Below are positions 1-9,020 of a DNA stretch of 64,000 nt, in pieces; position 1 is the first letter of the stretch; each line of letters begins with the position of its first letter. The notes under the pieces are model-generated. The model was not told the origin of the DNA. It did not search any database and worked only from the letters and a program-made list of their open reading frames with translations. The stretch is taken from assembly GCF_910592395.1 (NCBI RefSeq), contig NC_088318.1, positions 9,362,349 through 9,426,348 on the forward strand, in the 5' to 3' direction. A program made the translations under genes and the position numbers. Source of the DNA: Lineus longissimus. Its lineage: Eukaryota > Nemertea > Pilidiophora > Heteronemertea > Lineidae.

Positions 1-356
1 TTATCCCAGGACGATGTACTTCGCTGCTACAGCCCTTGGACTTAACCGTAAACAGGAGCTTCAAGTGTCACCTGAGGACCATTTGGAAAGTGTGGAAAAT
101 CGGCCACACCGATGATCAAGGACATTGTGAGCGGATCACCAGGCGGGATATGGTCAGGATGATCAGCCTCGGCTGGGAAAGGGTCACATAACAAACGATT
201 ATGAAGGGTTGGAGAGCCAGTGGCCTAGTTCCTGAGGACGATGACGAAGTCGTGGAGGGGGTAGAGATGGTAAATGATGAGCTTGAGCAGTTTGTTGAGG
301 GGATTGAGTTTTCGGAAGGAGAAGAGGATGATGATGTTATTGATGATGACGTGTAA
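1..356 (+). pseudogene. C-terminal fragment of a pogo/CENP-B-type (DDE_1) transposase
   Basis: Reading frame 3 gives a peptide starting inside the DDE_1 domain. The segment SLLQPLDL.VNRSFK matches the family's third catalytic block (LQPLD, where D is the third acidic residue), and W.R.T.K.W.SGLVP matches the end of the fold. An acidic tail rich in E and D follows, and the frame ends at TAA 354-356. One in-frame stop (TAA, 186-188) interrupts it just before the QTIMKGW block, so it cannot encode a full domain. The 5' part lies outside the window. It differs in sequence from the transposase at 2526-4351, so it belongs to another Tigger/jerky lineage. A host gene of the jerky type is the alternative; the internal stop argues against that. 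Confidence 0.7.
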
Positions 357-1855
357 ATCCCGTTTGGATAATAAAATTGATTGGTAAATTAATAAGTAAA
401 TCTGTTCTTTAATTTATTCGTTGACAGCAAGACTTCTTTATTGGGACATTCTGCAGACCCATGAAGCTGGCTTTATCATAGACACTAGATTAGAAATTTC
501 TGGTCAACCAACACTATAGGCATACAATGAGGACGCTAGTTGTATTGTATTCATTCATTCAGTACAGGACTACCCCATGTCAATGTTCATGTCTTTTATC
601 CACTTACGTGGAAGGCATTCGCATTGCCCACGAAAAGGGAGTCAATTATCAGCTATGGCTGTTCCTTCTAATGTTCGCCTGCCACCAGTAAAATCGACCT
701 ATTCATTTGGACTTAGTCATTTTACGATTCAGCCGCGCTCGGTTAAGTGGGAGAAGACAGTATGTGTATGGAGGCCTTTACACTGACTACATAACTTGAC
801 ACAAACAACATGAACAAGGGTAGAGACACATTTCATTTAAAACCTGACCAATTAAACACGTGACAACACGGATTATTGGTGAATTTACCCTGTTGGCTGC
901 TGTCACCAGACCAGGTGGTCCCAGCATCTAAAACTGCATTATGTATGGATGCCTTTACACTACATATCTTAACATAAACAAGGGTAGGGACACATTTCCA
1001 GATACATGACACTTTAATAACCCTCTCAACTCGGCTCTTTCGTTGTGGCTCTTTCGTTCGAGATATGGAGATTTGCAATGCATTGTTCCAATTTCATTAG
1101 AATCCACCCTGGTCAGTAGGCCCACATAACACAAGGGGTCTATTCATAACTCACACAACGTAGTGAGTGTAATGGTTATGTATGTATACACTGTATGTAA
1201 AGTGTAAACAAAATTCATATATCCATCATGTCCATCGAATCTGAAAAAAATGGTGCAGACCCATGACAATTCTGGTTCCGGTACAGTTTGTCGCATTCCA
1301 TATGGGCCGCGCGTTGGCCGATCCTGCATTCATGACGCGTCGCACCCACAGTTACGACGTCGGACGTGAATCCCATTGTTTCCTTCCTCGTGACGCAATT
1401 CTTTCATGACGTCATGAGCTATTGACCATTCACACAAGTAGATTTATTCACACCGGCGCCACTGAAGTGCGGGTGTGGGACATCATGTATTTAAAAATCG
1501 TCTGCTAGGACATACAGTTGTGTGAGTTCACTAGAGCTTGCTCTTTACATATTAAGTAAATGTCACTGGCCAGCCGCCTGCCCTTTTTTTGGTCACTGCC
1601 TCTATAGCTCGTGCTAATGAATGAGGCCTAATAATATCTAAGCTCTAAAACAAAAACTATTGAACCATATTGCCCATCAACTGATAGGCCTATCAATGGT
1701 TATGGTAGTATAGTATCAGGTTGCGTTTTTTCTGGATCACCCTGTAGGCTAGTATGTACAGGCACAGCACATGCATGCATGCAATACGTGTGTCGTCTGC
1801 TATGGAATGTATGGCGCGGGAGCAGAACGCAACTTCATATGAACAAAATAGGGTA
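357..1855. other. Intergenic, no gene recognised
   Basis: No credible coding frame is visible on either strand. A 14-bp palindrome TCATGACGTCATGA at 1404-1417 contains a consensus CRE/ATF site (TGACGTCA, 1407-1414). A TATTTAAAA-like stretch lies about 75 bp downstream. I see no transcript evidence to call a promoter. Confidence 0.4.
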
Positions 1856-2140
1856 ACTGGAGGTAATATGGACCCCCTAAGCTCTAGACGACCTATTGTG
1901 TACCAAAACACCTTTATTTGTTCCCAAAATACACGATCTGTTAGGTCATCAAACAAGCTCCATGTATATCCGCCTAGAAATCCATATGACTATTCATTAT
2001 ATCACCATAGGCAAAAAGAAGAAATCGCCTTAGGGGTCCATATTAATCCCGTGGTGTTTAATATGGACATCCTAATGGGGGCACTTTGGACCCGGGTCCA
2101 TATTGCCCCCACAGGCATGTCCATATTACCCACATTCAGG
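1856..2140. repeat. Left subterminal TCCATATT cluster of the Tigger element
   Basis: The octamer TCCATATT (either strand) occurs at 1865, 2037, 2060, 2097 and 2120, usually flanked by GGG and by CCCAC or ACC. In transposons such motifs are often transposase binding sites. The ones at 2037/2060 and 2097/2120 are paired, one pair inverted and one direct. Confidence 0.65.
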
Positions 2141-2525
2141 AAAGCTGACATAACGATGACGTCTGAATGTAACACTTCTTTTATTCAAAACATATACATA
2201 AATGAAACATGAAACAAACATTACCTGACTACATGTAGGCCTGCAGGACCTTTTCCCGGATATCCTTTTTATATGAGCAGCAAAATATCTCTATAAAACA
2301 CAAAAATACGATGAAGACACTGAACACAGAAATGGTGAACTCTTTAACAAATGAACGGCTCAAACTGTTAACACAACCACTGAACTCTTCAACATAGCCT
2401 ATGAAAGGCTCAAACACATCAGTTTTTTACACTGGACAACGTCCATGAACGGCCCAAGCACTATCATTGCGCTCTTCAATGGTTTTATACGGCTCAAACA
2501 CTAACACTAAATGTAAGTGGTGTTT

Positions 2526-4351
2526 TTAGCGGCATTCGTCACAAACGAAATTCCCCCAACCTTCATAGTCAGTCTCTACCTCATGTGCCCATTGTTTGCA
2601 TTCACCGCATTGAATCCAGGGGGAATCTGGAGGGTCAACAAAAAGCTCATCACAATAAATGCAGTAAAAGTTCATGAAGCAATTCTGAGGCCCCCTAATA
2701 GGCTCACTGGAGATGGCTGCTGCAGTAGAAGTCCCTGCCTCAGGGTGACCTTGGGCCTGGGGTCCTTGGTTCTTCTTCTTCTTTGATGTTTTTGTCTTGG
2801 TTTACTTATTAGCCTTGCTCTGCTTATTTGCCTTGCTTTGCTTATTTGGCTTGCTTTGCTTAGCATTACCTACGCGTTTTGATGTTTTTCGCTTTTCAAG
2901 TTCCTCGATGAGCCGTTTCTTGTAAGGAGATGACGTGATTATTTCTGCGCGTTCCGTTTTTCGTTTACGTTTCGTTGCTGATGCCGAACGTTGCGGAGAC
3001 AGCATGCGAAGTAGGCTTTCAAAAGACACCTCATGTGAAGCACTGGGGCCAGGGACAGCAGGCGAATTCAAATCGGTGGTGCTGGCAGGTTCTGGCCAGT
3101 AGCCTCATTATCTGCTTCGTTTTCTCGTTGCTGAATGATTTGGTCGCTGGCATAGAAATCTTCATCGGTGAAGATATCCTCATTGGGTGGCACCAAGCCG
3201 GCCACACGGAATCCATTGACGGCATTTGCAAGGCTGGCTGTTTTCTTGTATGCTTTGTTCACCAGCTCTGGAATTTTGTTCTGGGAGAGACCTATCCCAC
3301 GATGTTCTTTCAACCAGCGATGAACTTCATCATTGTAGTTGTTTTTGAGACTTTTGAAAAAAGAACGGTCTAGTGGCTGCAATTTATGAGTGCAGTGAGG
3401 AGGGAAGGACAATATCTTGACGTTGCTATCATTGGCTTTGTCGATCAGGTTGAGGTTCTTTGTGTGCGACTTGTGTCCGTCAAATAGGAGTAATGTTGGA
3501 TTTGGTTTATTCTTTGGTTGCACTACGTCAACGAAATGATCAAACCAGTCCTCGAATATTTCAGTTGTGATCCAGCCTGAAAGATTAGCACGCCCAATGG
3601 ATCCTTCTGGGGCATGTTCGAGAAGTTCTTGTTTCATTCTCTTCCTTGGAAAAACGAACAAAGGTGGTATATAATGTCCAACGGCACTCACTGCGGGAAG
3701 AAATGTGATTGTTTTTCCTTTCTCGGCACTGGTCAGCATACCAACAGCGCGTTTTCCTTTTCTGGCTAGTATCTTTTCTGGTCTGTGGACGATAGTGAAA
3801 CCTGATTCGTCATAATTGTAAATGTTGCAGTTTGGAATGATGCGGTTGCCATTTTCGTCGTACACAAGACTCAGGTACTTCCTAAAAAAGTCATTAACCT
3901 TGAGTCGAGAGAACCCGTACGCTCTGCCAATTGAAACATTTTCTGGTTTCCGGATGCTAAGTTGGGGATGCCTCTTTAGAAAACCGTTCAGCCATTCACG
4001 ACCAGCTCTTTCCTTGTTTCCAAATGGATTTGGAATATTTCTGGAAGAACAGAACTGGAACACCAAGTCCATCACATCATTCCTTGTAAGGCCATAGAGC
4101 ATGTTCTCAAAGTCAAGGATGGCATTACAGAGTTGAGACTCTTGTTCCTCTGTGAGGACAGTCTTACAACCAAGTTGCTTTTTTACAGGTGCATCGTTTA
4201 TTGCATGGCGTCTAAGCGTATTGCGCGGGACACTATATAAGCGCGCTACAGTTTTTAGAGGTTCGCCACGTCTCACCGCATCAACGGCACGTTGCATAGT
4301 TTCTTCAGACCACATTCCACGCTTGTTTTGCTTTTTGTAGTTTCGCACCAT
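2526..4351 (-). pseudogene. Pogo/Tigger-type transposase with psq HTH, DDE_1 and C-terminal zinc finger; frameshifted
   Basis: The first frame runs from ATG 4351 to a TGA at 3068 (427 aa). The ATG directly follows a good acceptor (TTTTTCATTTCAG), so a 5' intron is possible. Residues ~10-48 form a psq/CENP-B helix-turn-helix. The DDE_1 catalytic triad is visible: D181 in NYDESGF, D291 in LLFDGHKSH and D328 in LQPLD. Near 3075-3105 the frame must shift by one to continue into a basic linker (SPQR..., KRKRKTER), which then meets an in-frame TAA at 2802-2804. Beyond that stop the same frame continues to a PHD-like C-terminus (CIYC, CGECKQW.H, CDEC) ending at TAA 2526-2528. The histidine is kept but the cysteine normally just after it is not seen. 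Without those two lesions the protein would be about 600 aa. It is a recently dead copy, or an active one with assembly errors. Confidence 0.85.
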
Positions 4352-4524
4352 CTGAAATGAAAAATAATTGTGTAAAACATTTGCCAACTGAAAACTCCTG
4401 ACGTAGTGGGACTGGAGACAGTTATGCCCAACAATGAAACTGCATGGTCATGTGAAAATATTTAGCCCAGCCTTGGTAGTTGATGATGGGATTGAATTAA
4501 ATTGGGGTAGGCCTATGGACCCTA

Positions 4525-4947
4525 AATGTGGGTAATATGGACACGGGTCCATATTACCCACTACCTGGGGGTCCATATTACCCACACCGCCACTACATAT
4601 TTTCAGTGCGCACTGCTCCCACGTGTATCCCGATGACAGATTACACACGTGCCATACTTAAGATTGACAGTCGAGAATGTCAGTTTATTGTAACAACAAA
4701 CTTAGACATAAGCAACATCAGGTTGAGTATCACATTCTAAGAATATTGTTAAATCTTACAAAAATCGGCTAAGAATGTTCAATACGGCATATTTACCTTG
4801 TATTTGTACCAGCATGGAGGTATGATAATCGATTAGCATGCAAATGGCTGCTTCTTCCTCCACAAGGGCCAGATTGAGATCAACCCCATGGCATCATGGG
4901 TAATTTTCAAGGTTCCATATTCCCCGAGGGTCCATATTGTCCACAGT
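4525..4947. repeat. Right subterminal TCCATATT cluster of the Tigger element
   Basis: Copies of the octamer lie at 4534, 4548, 4572, 4914 and 4931. The 4534/4548 pair forms a small palindrome around ACACGGG. Together with the left end this gives ten copies confined to the element ends. Confidence 0.65.
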
Positions 4948-5689
4948 TATCCTACACATGAATTACGCTAAGATTATGAAAGTTCAGTGATGCCATTAGA
5001 ATCTATATACTTTAAAGTCCAAAGCATACATTCGATACATGATTATGATGAGCATACCTCCTCATTATTCCCAGAATAGTCTGCATTAAAAATCAAATTT
5101 CCACAGCCAAAAGTGTTGGGTTTTAAGATGGTTGATTTTATTTTTACTGGACCAATTCCATCCTAGCCGTGGCAGACTCTGAGGGTGGTGGGCTAGCGGG
5201 ATGGCGGGGAATTGAAGGGGCGGGGGGGGGGGGTTAAATTGGAGGGAGGGATCGTCCTAAAGGCAGTACAGGGGTATTAGGGTTGTCGCAGCGTGATTGT
5301 CCCATTGCATCTTCCTGATCCACCAGGACATTTTCAATGTAGGAAATGTGCCCCCCCCCCCCCATATGAGGTCCCATAAGGCGGCCCAGGAATATGGTAC
5401 CCCATTATTGTAAAAATATGCCGGGGGAGCCGTGTTCAATGGGGCGGAGAGATATCCTGGGGCAGCAATATGCCTGGGCATCCTGGTGGTGACTTTGAGG
5501 GGGACAAATTGGGGGGGGGGGGGGTGTCCTAGTGTCACCAGGACAAATGAGCCAACACTTCCAAGATAACACCATTTGACTATGCACCATAAATGTGCAG
5601 TAATAGGCCTAAATAATACTCAGTGACGCTTGTTTGGGAAATGCGTATTGTATCGGTAAATGTAATTATACTCGCTTGAGAAACGATAT
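4948..5689. other. Intergenic, low complexity
   Basis: No gene seen. It contains three long G or C runs (about 5221-5232, 5350-5363 and 5511-5524). Frames read through here are G/P-rich artefacts. Confidence 0.5.
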
Positions 5690-5908
5690 GAGTCATTCCA
5701 AATACTCAAAGTAAGGAGATGCTGAGTAACTCAAACCCTTGAGTACGCAAAACCTACTCAAGTTGAGTAGATGCTGAGTAATTAAATTACACAAAATTTT
5801 TTGATAGACATGAGTATGCCAAATACTCAAAGTGAGTAGATGCTGAGTAATGTACATTACTCAAAATCGTTGAGTACCCAAAACCTACTCAAGTTGAGTA
5901 GGCAATTT
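5690..5908. repeat. Two-copy TGAGTA/TACTCA-rich repeat
   Basis: Two units of roughly 110-125 bp share the order CCAAATACTCAAAGT, AGATGCTGAGTAA, TTGAGTAC and CCTACTCAAGTTGAGTAG. The palindrome CTACTCAAGTTGAGTAG occurs at about 5754-5770 and 5885-5901. The heptamer-like word TGAGTA or its complement recurs more than a dozen times in about 220 bp. No coding potential. Confidence 0.7.
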
Positions 5909-6370
5909 CTTTCAGTGCATTGGCCGTGTTGACGCAAGAATTGAATCACTATCGGTTGAATAAACATGTAGCTCTCTCCTGTTAGGTTCCCCTCCACAAT
6001 GACACAAATGGTGCGATGTTCAGAAGTATGCCACCACAAATAATCACGTATCTCCGCCATATCGATCTCATTCAAAAATGCAACAATCTGCGCAACATTA
6101 ATTTCTGTGTCGGCACACCCGTATTCGGCCGTCACTCAGTGCGAGACAACTGGAACCTTGATTTATATGTGAACATAACGAATCACCACCATCGTACATG
6201 TATTCTACACCACTAAAGTCGCGCATGACGTTGAGGTCGAGTCAAAATTGGTCTAACGGCGGGGCGATCGTAGCCCTACCTCACGTAACCGCCTGCGGAC
6301 TGTCATTTGGGTGAATGCGTCTGTTGCCAGGCATCACTCCGGCAGTGTCAGTGTCAGCTGCTGTGAGACT

Positions 6371-6406
6371 GCTGTGATTCCTGCTGTGATTCCTGCTGTG
6401 ATTCCT
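6371..6406. repeat. 12-bp x 3 tandem repeat
   Basis: GCTGTGATTCCT is repeated three times without mismatch. Confidence 0.85.
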
Positions 6407-6991
6407 AAGGTGCGTTTAGTGAATCCAGTGATCTTGGCGTTGCGTAGTAACACATGGACCGTGGCCGGATCTTGGTCGGTCAGTCACATCATTTCGAACT
6501 CTCTATCTTCTCGCAAGTGCTGAAATGGTGTTCTTGTAACACTGAAAGTGTACTGCACTCCCCCCCCCCCCTTTGACTTGTTCTGGCCCGCAACGTTCCG
6601 ATGGCCTAATGTCGGCCAGCTAAGGACAAACGCGGCATGACGTTTTGGGGAGTCCACACAATATTGCCAAATGCTCTTCTGACTTTTGGGTGGGCCTTTT
6701 ATACAGCTGGCTAACAAGACCTAAACTTTTTTTATTTCAGTTCCATAACAAACTGTAGAACCCCTTTTGTGAAATCCACACTCAGGTCTGCCTCCGTCCT
6801 TCATTGTGTGATAAGCAGTTTTTGAGTGCAAAACCTTTTTCTGACCATGCCATAGAATGTTATCTGTAAATGGGTGCGTTTGGCCACCTTGTTAAAAAAG
6901 TTGTATGCGCCTTCGCTCGTACACATTAGTTCGGTTAGTACCGACTGAAAGACCCTGAAGCTAAGATAACCAAAGCATCGTCACCTCTAAT

Positions 6992-7103
6992 GTCTACGAC
7001 CATATCACGTTGAAAACACCGGTTCTCGTCCGATCACCAAAGCCAAGCGTGGTTAGTACGTGGATGGGTGACCGCCTCTGAATACCACGTGTTGTAGACT
7101 TTT
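6992..7103 (+). pseudogene. 5S rRNA-like sequence with ~10-nt internal deletion
   Basis: The stretch begins GTCTACGACCATATCACG and ends GTTGTAGACTTT, matching the two arms of 5S helix I (8 of 9 terminal positions pair). The downstream part GGTTAGTACGTGGATGGG and ACCGCCT.TGAATACC matches the box C region of 5S RNA. Between AAGCCAAGC and GTGGTTAGTAC about ten bases usual in animal 5S (the AGGGTCGGGCC segment) are missing, which removes the intermediate element of the internal promoter. A TTTT run follows at 7107-7110. Only one copy is seen, and the differences from consensus suggest a dispersed pseudogene or a 5S-derived SINE head, not a functional gene. Confidence 0.8.
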
Positions 7104-7110
7104 GAGTTTT

Positions 7111-8659
7111 CTCTTCATGTCCCAATCATTTTGTTTCTTCTTCCCTGGTACGATTGTTAAAATGAGAATGTAGGCTACGTTGTAAAAGCCCCGATTGTGT
7201 AATGTAATATATGGGCTTGCGCCCTCCAGGTTCCTCTGCTCCTCTCAATTCGGACAACACGTATGTCTCTTTTATATCATTTATTTTACTCCTTCCTTGA
7301 TGGGAGCCAAGGCTAATCTCTCGAACTACAGGTTTACTCCGTGGTACCTCGTGGCGGGTTACGTAACCGAACCTGGCATTGGTTGACCAGGATGTTACTA
7401 AGAAACTGTTGCCATGGGTACCTTATACAAATATATATGTTACATCCCCCCGATTTAAGAAAATTTTGCAAAAATTTTAATCTATACTATCAATTAAACA
7501 TTTCAATGATATATTTATCTATTTATTTATTTATGTTGAATGCATAACTTTGAAAGAATTTATGTAATCATTTACTTTGAGAAATGCTTCTTCCTTGTGT
7601 AGTTGAGCAAATTCCTTCAACGCAAACGGAAACATGATTCAACATTCGTACTGTTATTCTTTCAAACACTTGCACTCGTAAAAGTATTACGGTAATCTTA
7701 TGTAAATAAGATGCTAATATGTTGTAATCTAATCATCAGAATATCTAATGTAACCCTGAAATGGAAAGTAGAATCAAATCCATTCACACGTAACAGTATA
7801 AAATTCAGACCGCAAACATGAAACATTCCCTAAATGGCTACTTCCAAGTAAACCCGGTAAAAGCTGAAGAGACCACGAAACATGGAATCTGATGAGATCC
7901 CGTCGAGTAGAGCAAGATAACCATGAATTCGATTCAGAAAATACCAGTACAACCTAAGCGAAGGATGACTTGAAAAGCATCAATGAAGCTAAGTTGAATA
8001 GCACGATCGCGTAAAAGAAAAACAACAGAACACAGCGTGTGTTGTTTTAGCAAAACATAAACCATAAACTGGTAAGTATCAACTCGTGCCGGAAGGAGAT
8101 CACACTGAGGTGAAATCCCAAATCAAACAGATTAGCAACTCTGGAATGCAGTTTCCCATATGGAACGCACCATCAATGATGAACTATAGCCGGGATTATA
8201 ATCCGCAAGAAGCGTGTAAACGACTTCATAAATCACCTAACTTTACATAACTTGTCTGACCTTCAGGGGTTACCAACGACTACGAAAGTATATAAAAATA
8301 TACCTATATACAATTATAAATGTCAACACACTTTTGACTGGCGTGTGACTAACTCAACTTATGATTGGCCGTGCCTTGAAGTTGAGAGCCTGCGCGTGAA
8401 GTTGCGCGGGGATCCCTTGCATGACCCTAGAATGCCTTTAACCAGAATCTGCTCGATCAAACCTAAACATTCAGGATACATTGGTACCGCCCACCACGCA
8501 TACGACGAGTTCAGATGAAGAGCACCTGACACCATCAGCTGACTTTTATCGTTCTCCTATCAACATGTCGGCAATGTTGCTGGAGTGGGCGGAGTCTCTT
8601 GCGTGCGAGCGCTGGCTGCTGCTGCGAGGCGAAGGCTGGTTGGCTGAGCTACTGGCTTG
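7111..8659. other. Intergenic, nothing recognised
   Basis: AT-rich to mixed sequence without a believable exon, repeat array or RNA gene. The short open frames here have no domain signature. Confidence 0.5.
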
Positions 8660-8663
8660 AGCG

Positions 8664-8712
8664 CTATGGCGCGCGGATACGATCATTAGTCTAATATCCC
8701 CATGTCGGTTAT
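8664..8712 (+). mobile_element. Retroelement-end scrap similar to 35395-35450
   Basis: The stretch GCGCTATGGCGCGCGGATAC continuing through GATCAT.AGTCTA and TCGGTTAT matches, on the opposite strand, the end of the Ty3-like pol frame and the DNA after it at about 35395-35450. In that copy the TATGGCGCGC... string encodes the last residues before the stop. It therefore looks like a 3' pol/LTR junction fragment of the same retroelement family, lying ~310-360 bp upstream of the HECT gene start codon. Confidence 0.55.
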
Positions 8713-8756
8713 TTATTTTCCCGTCGTCGGCAAAATAAATACTCCACATCGGGAAA
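8704..8756. repeat. Imperfect inverted repeat around CCGTCGTCGG
   Basis: TGTCGGTTATTTATTTT on the left faces AAAATAAATACTCCACA on the right with a 12-bp GC-rich centre. Together with the perfect palindrome at 8783 it forms a pair of CGTCGG-bearing foldbacks. Confidence 0.6.
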
Positions 8757-8782
8757 TATTTCGACAGAGGAATATTAATTTA

Positions 8783-8814
8783 CCGACGTCGGATAATTAA
8801 TTATCCGACGTCGG
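8783..8814. repeat. 32-bp perfect palindrome
   Basis: CCGACGTCGG, then ATAATTAATTAT, then CCGACGTCGG: every base pairs with its mirror. The outer arms are themselves palindromes (GACGTC core) and the centre is a TAATTAATTA-type sequence of the kind homeodomain dimers bind. It lies ~210 bp upstream of the HECT start codon. Whether it is regulatory or an insertion footprint is unknown. Confidence 0.9.
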
Positions 8815-8859
8815 GATTTGTTGACCACGTGTTGGGATATTATGTAACCTTCTCCGGGC

Positions 8860-9020
8860 ATCTTCGGGGAACCAATGGGAGCCTAAGAAACAAAGTCTAT
8901 TCGCGCCTTGCGCATGCGCATTCGTAGTTCCAGACGCACATGTAGATCATTACGACATCAACAACAGGCAGTCAATCCGTCAATTTGTTTCTTTATTATT
9001 CTCTTCTTTAATTTGTGACA
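8860..9020 (+). promoter_or_regulatory. Probable promoter of the HECT gene (CCAAT box, NRF-1 site)
   Basis: ACCAATGGGA at 8871-8880 is a consensus CCAAT box (NF-Y type). TGCGCATGCGCA at 8909-8920 is a perfect NRF-1 palindrome, a hallmark of animal housekeeping promoters. No TATA box is seen. The ATG at 9021 follows 100 bp later in good context (A at -3, G at +4). The sites are read directly; their function is inferred. Confidence 0.55.

Larger units (their letters stand above)
1856..4947 (-). mobile_element. Tigger/pogo-like DNA transposon, about 3.1 kb, with TIRs and TA duplication
   Basis: The left end reads inward ACTGGAGGTAATATGGACCC from 1856. The right end, read inward on the minus strand from 4947, is ACTGTGGACAATATGGACCC. 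Both sit next to TA (1854-1855 and 4948-4949), the target-site duplication expected of the Tc1/mariner-pogo superfamily. A pogo-type transposase frame lies inside on the minus strand. The octamer TCCATATT/AATATGGA occurs five times near each end. Ends, target and transposase family agree, so the boundaries are well supported; the exact first base of the TIR could be off by one or two. Confidence 0.8.

Noticed and set aside
1754-2212. 152-codon plus-strand frame
   Set aside because: It crosses the left end of the Tigger element and its subterminal repeats; no domain or codon pattern.
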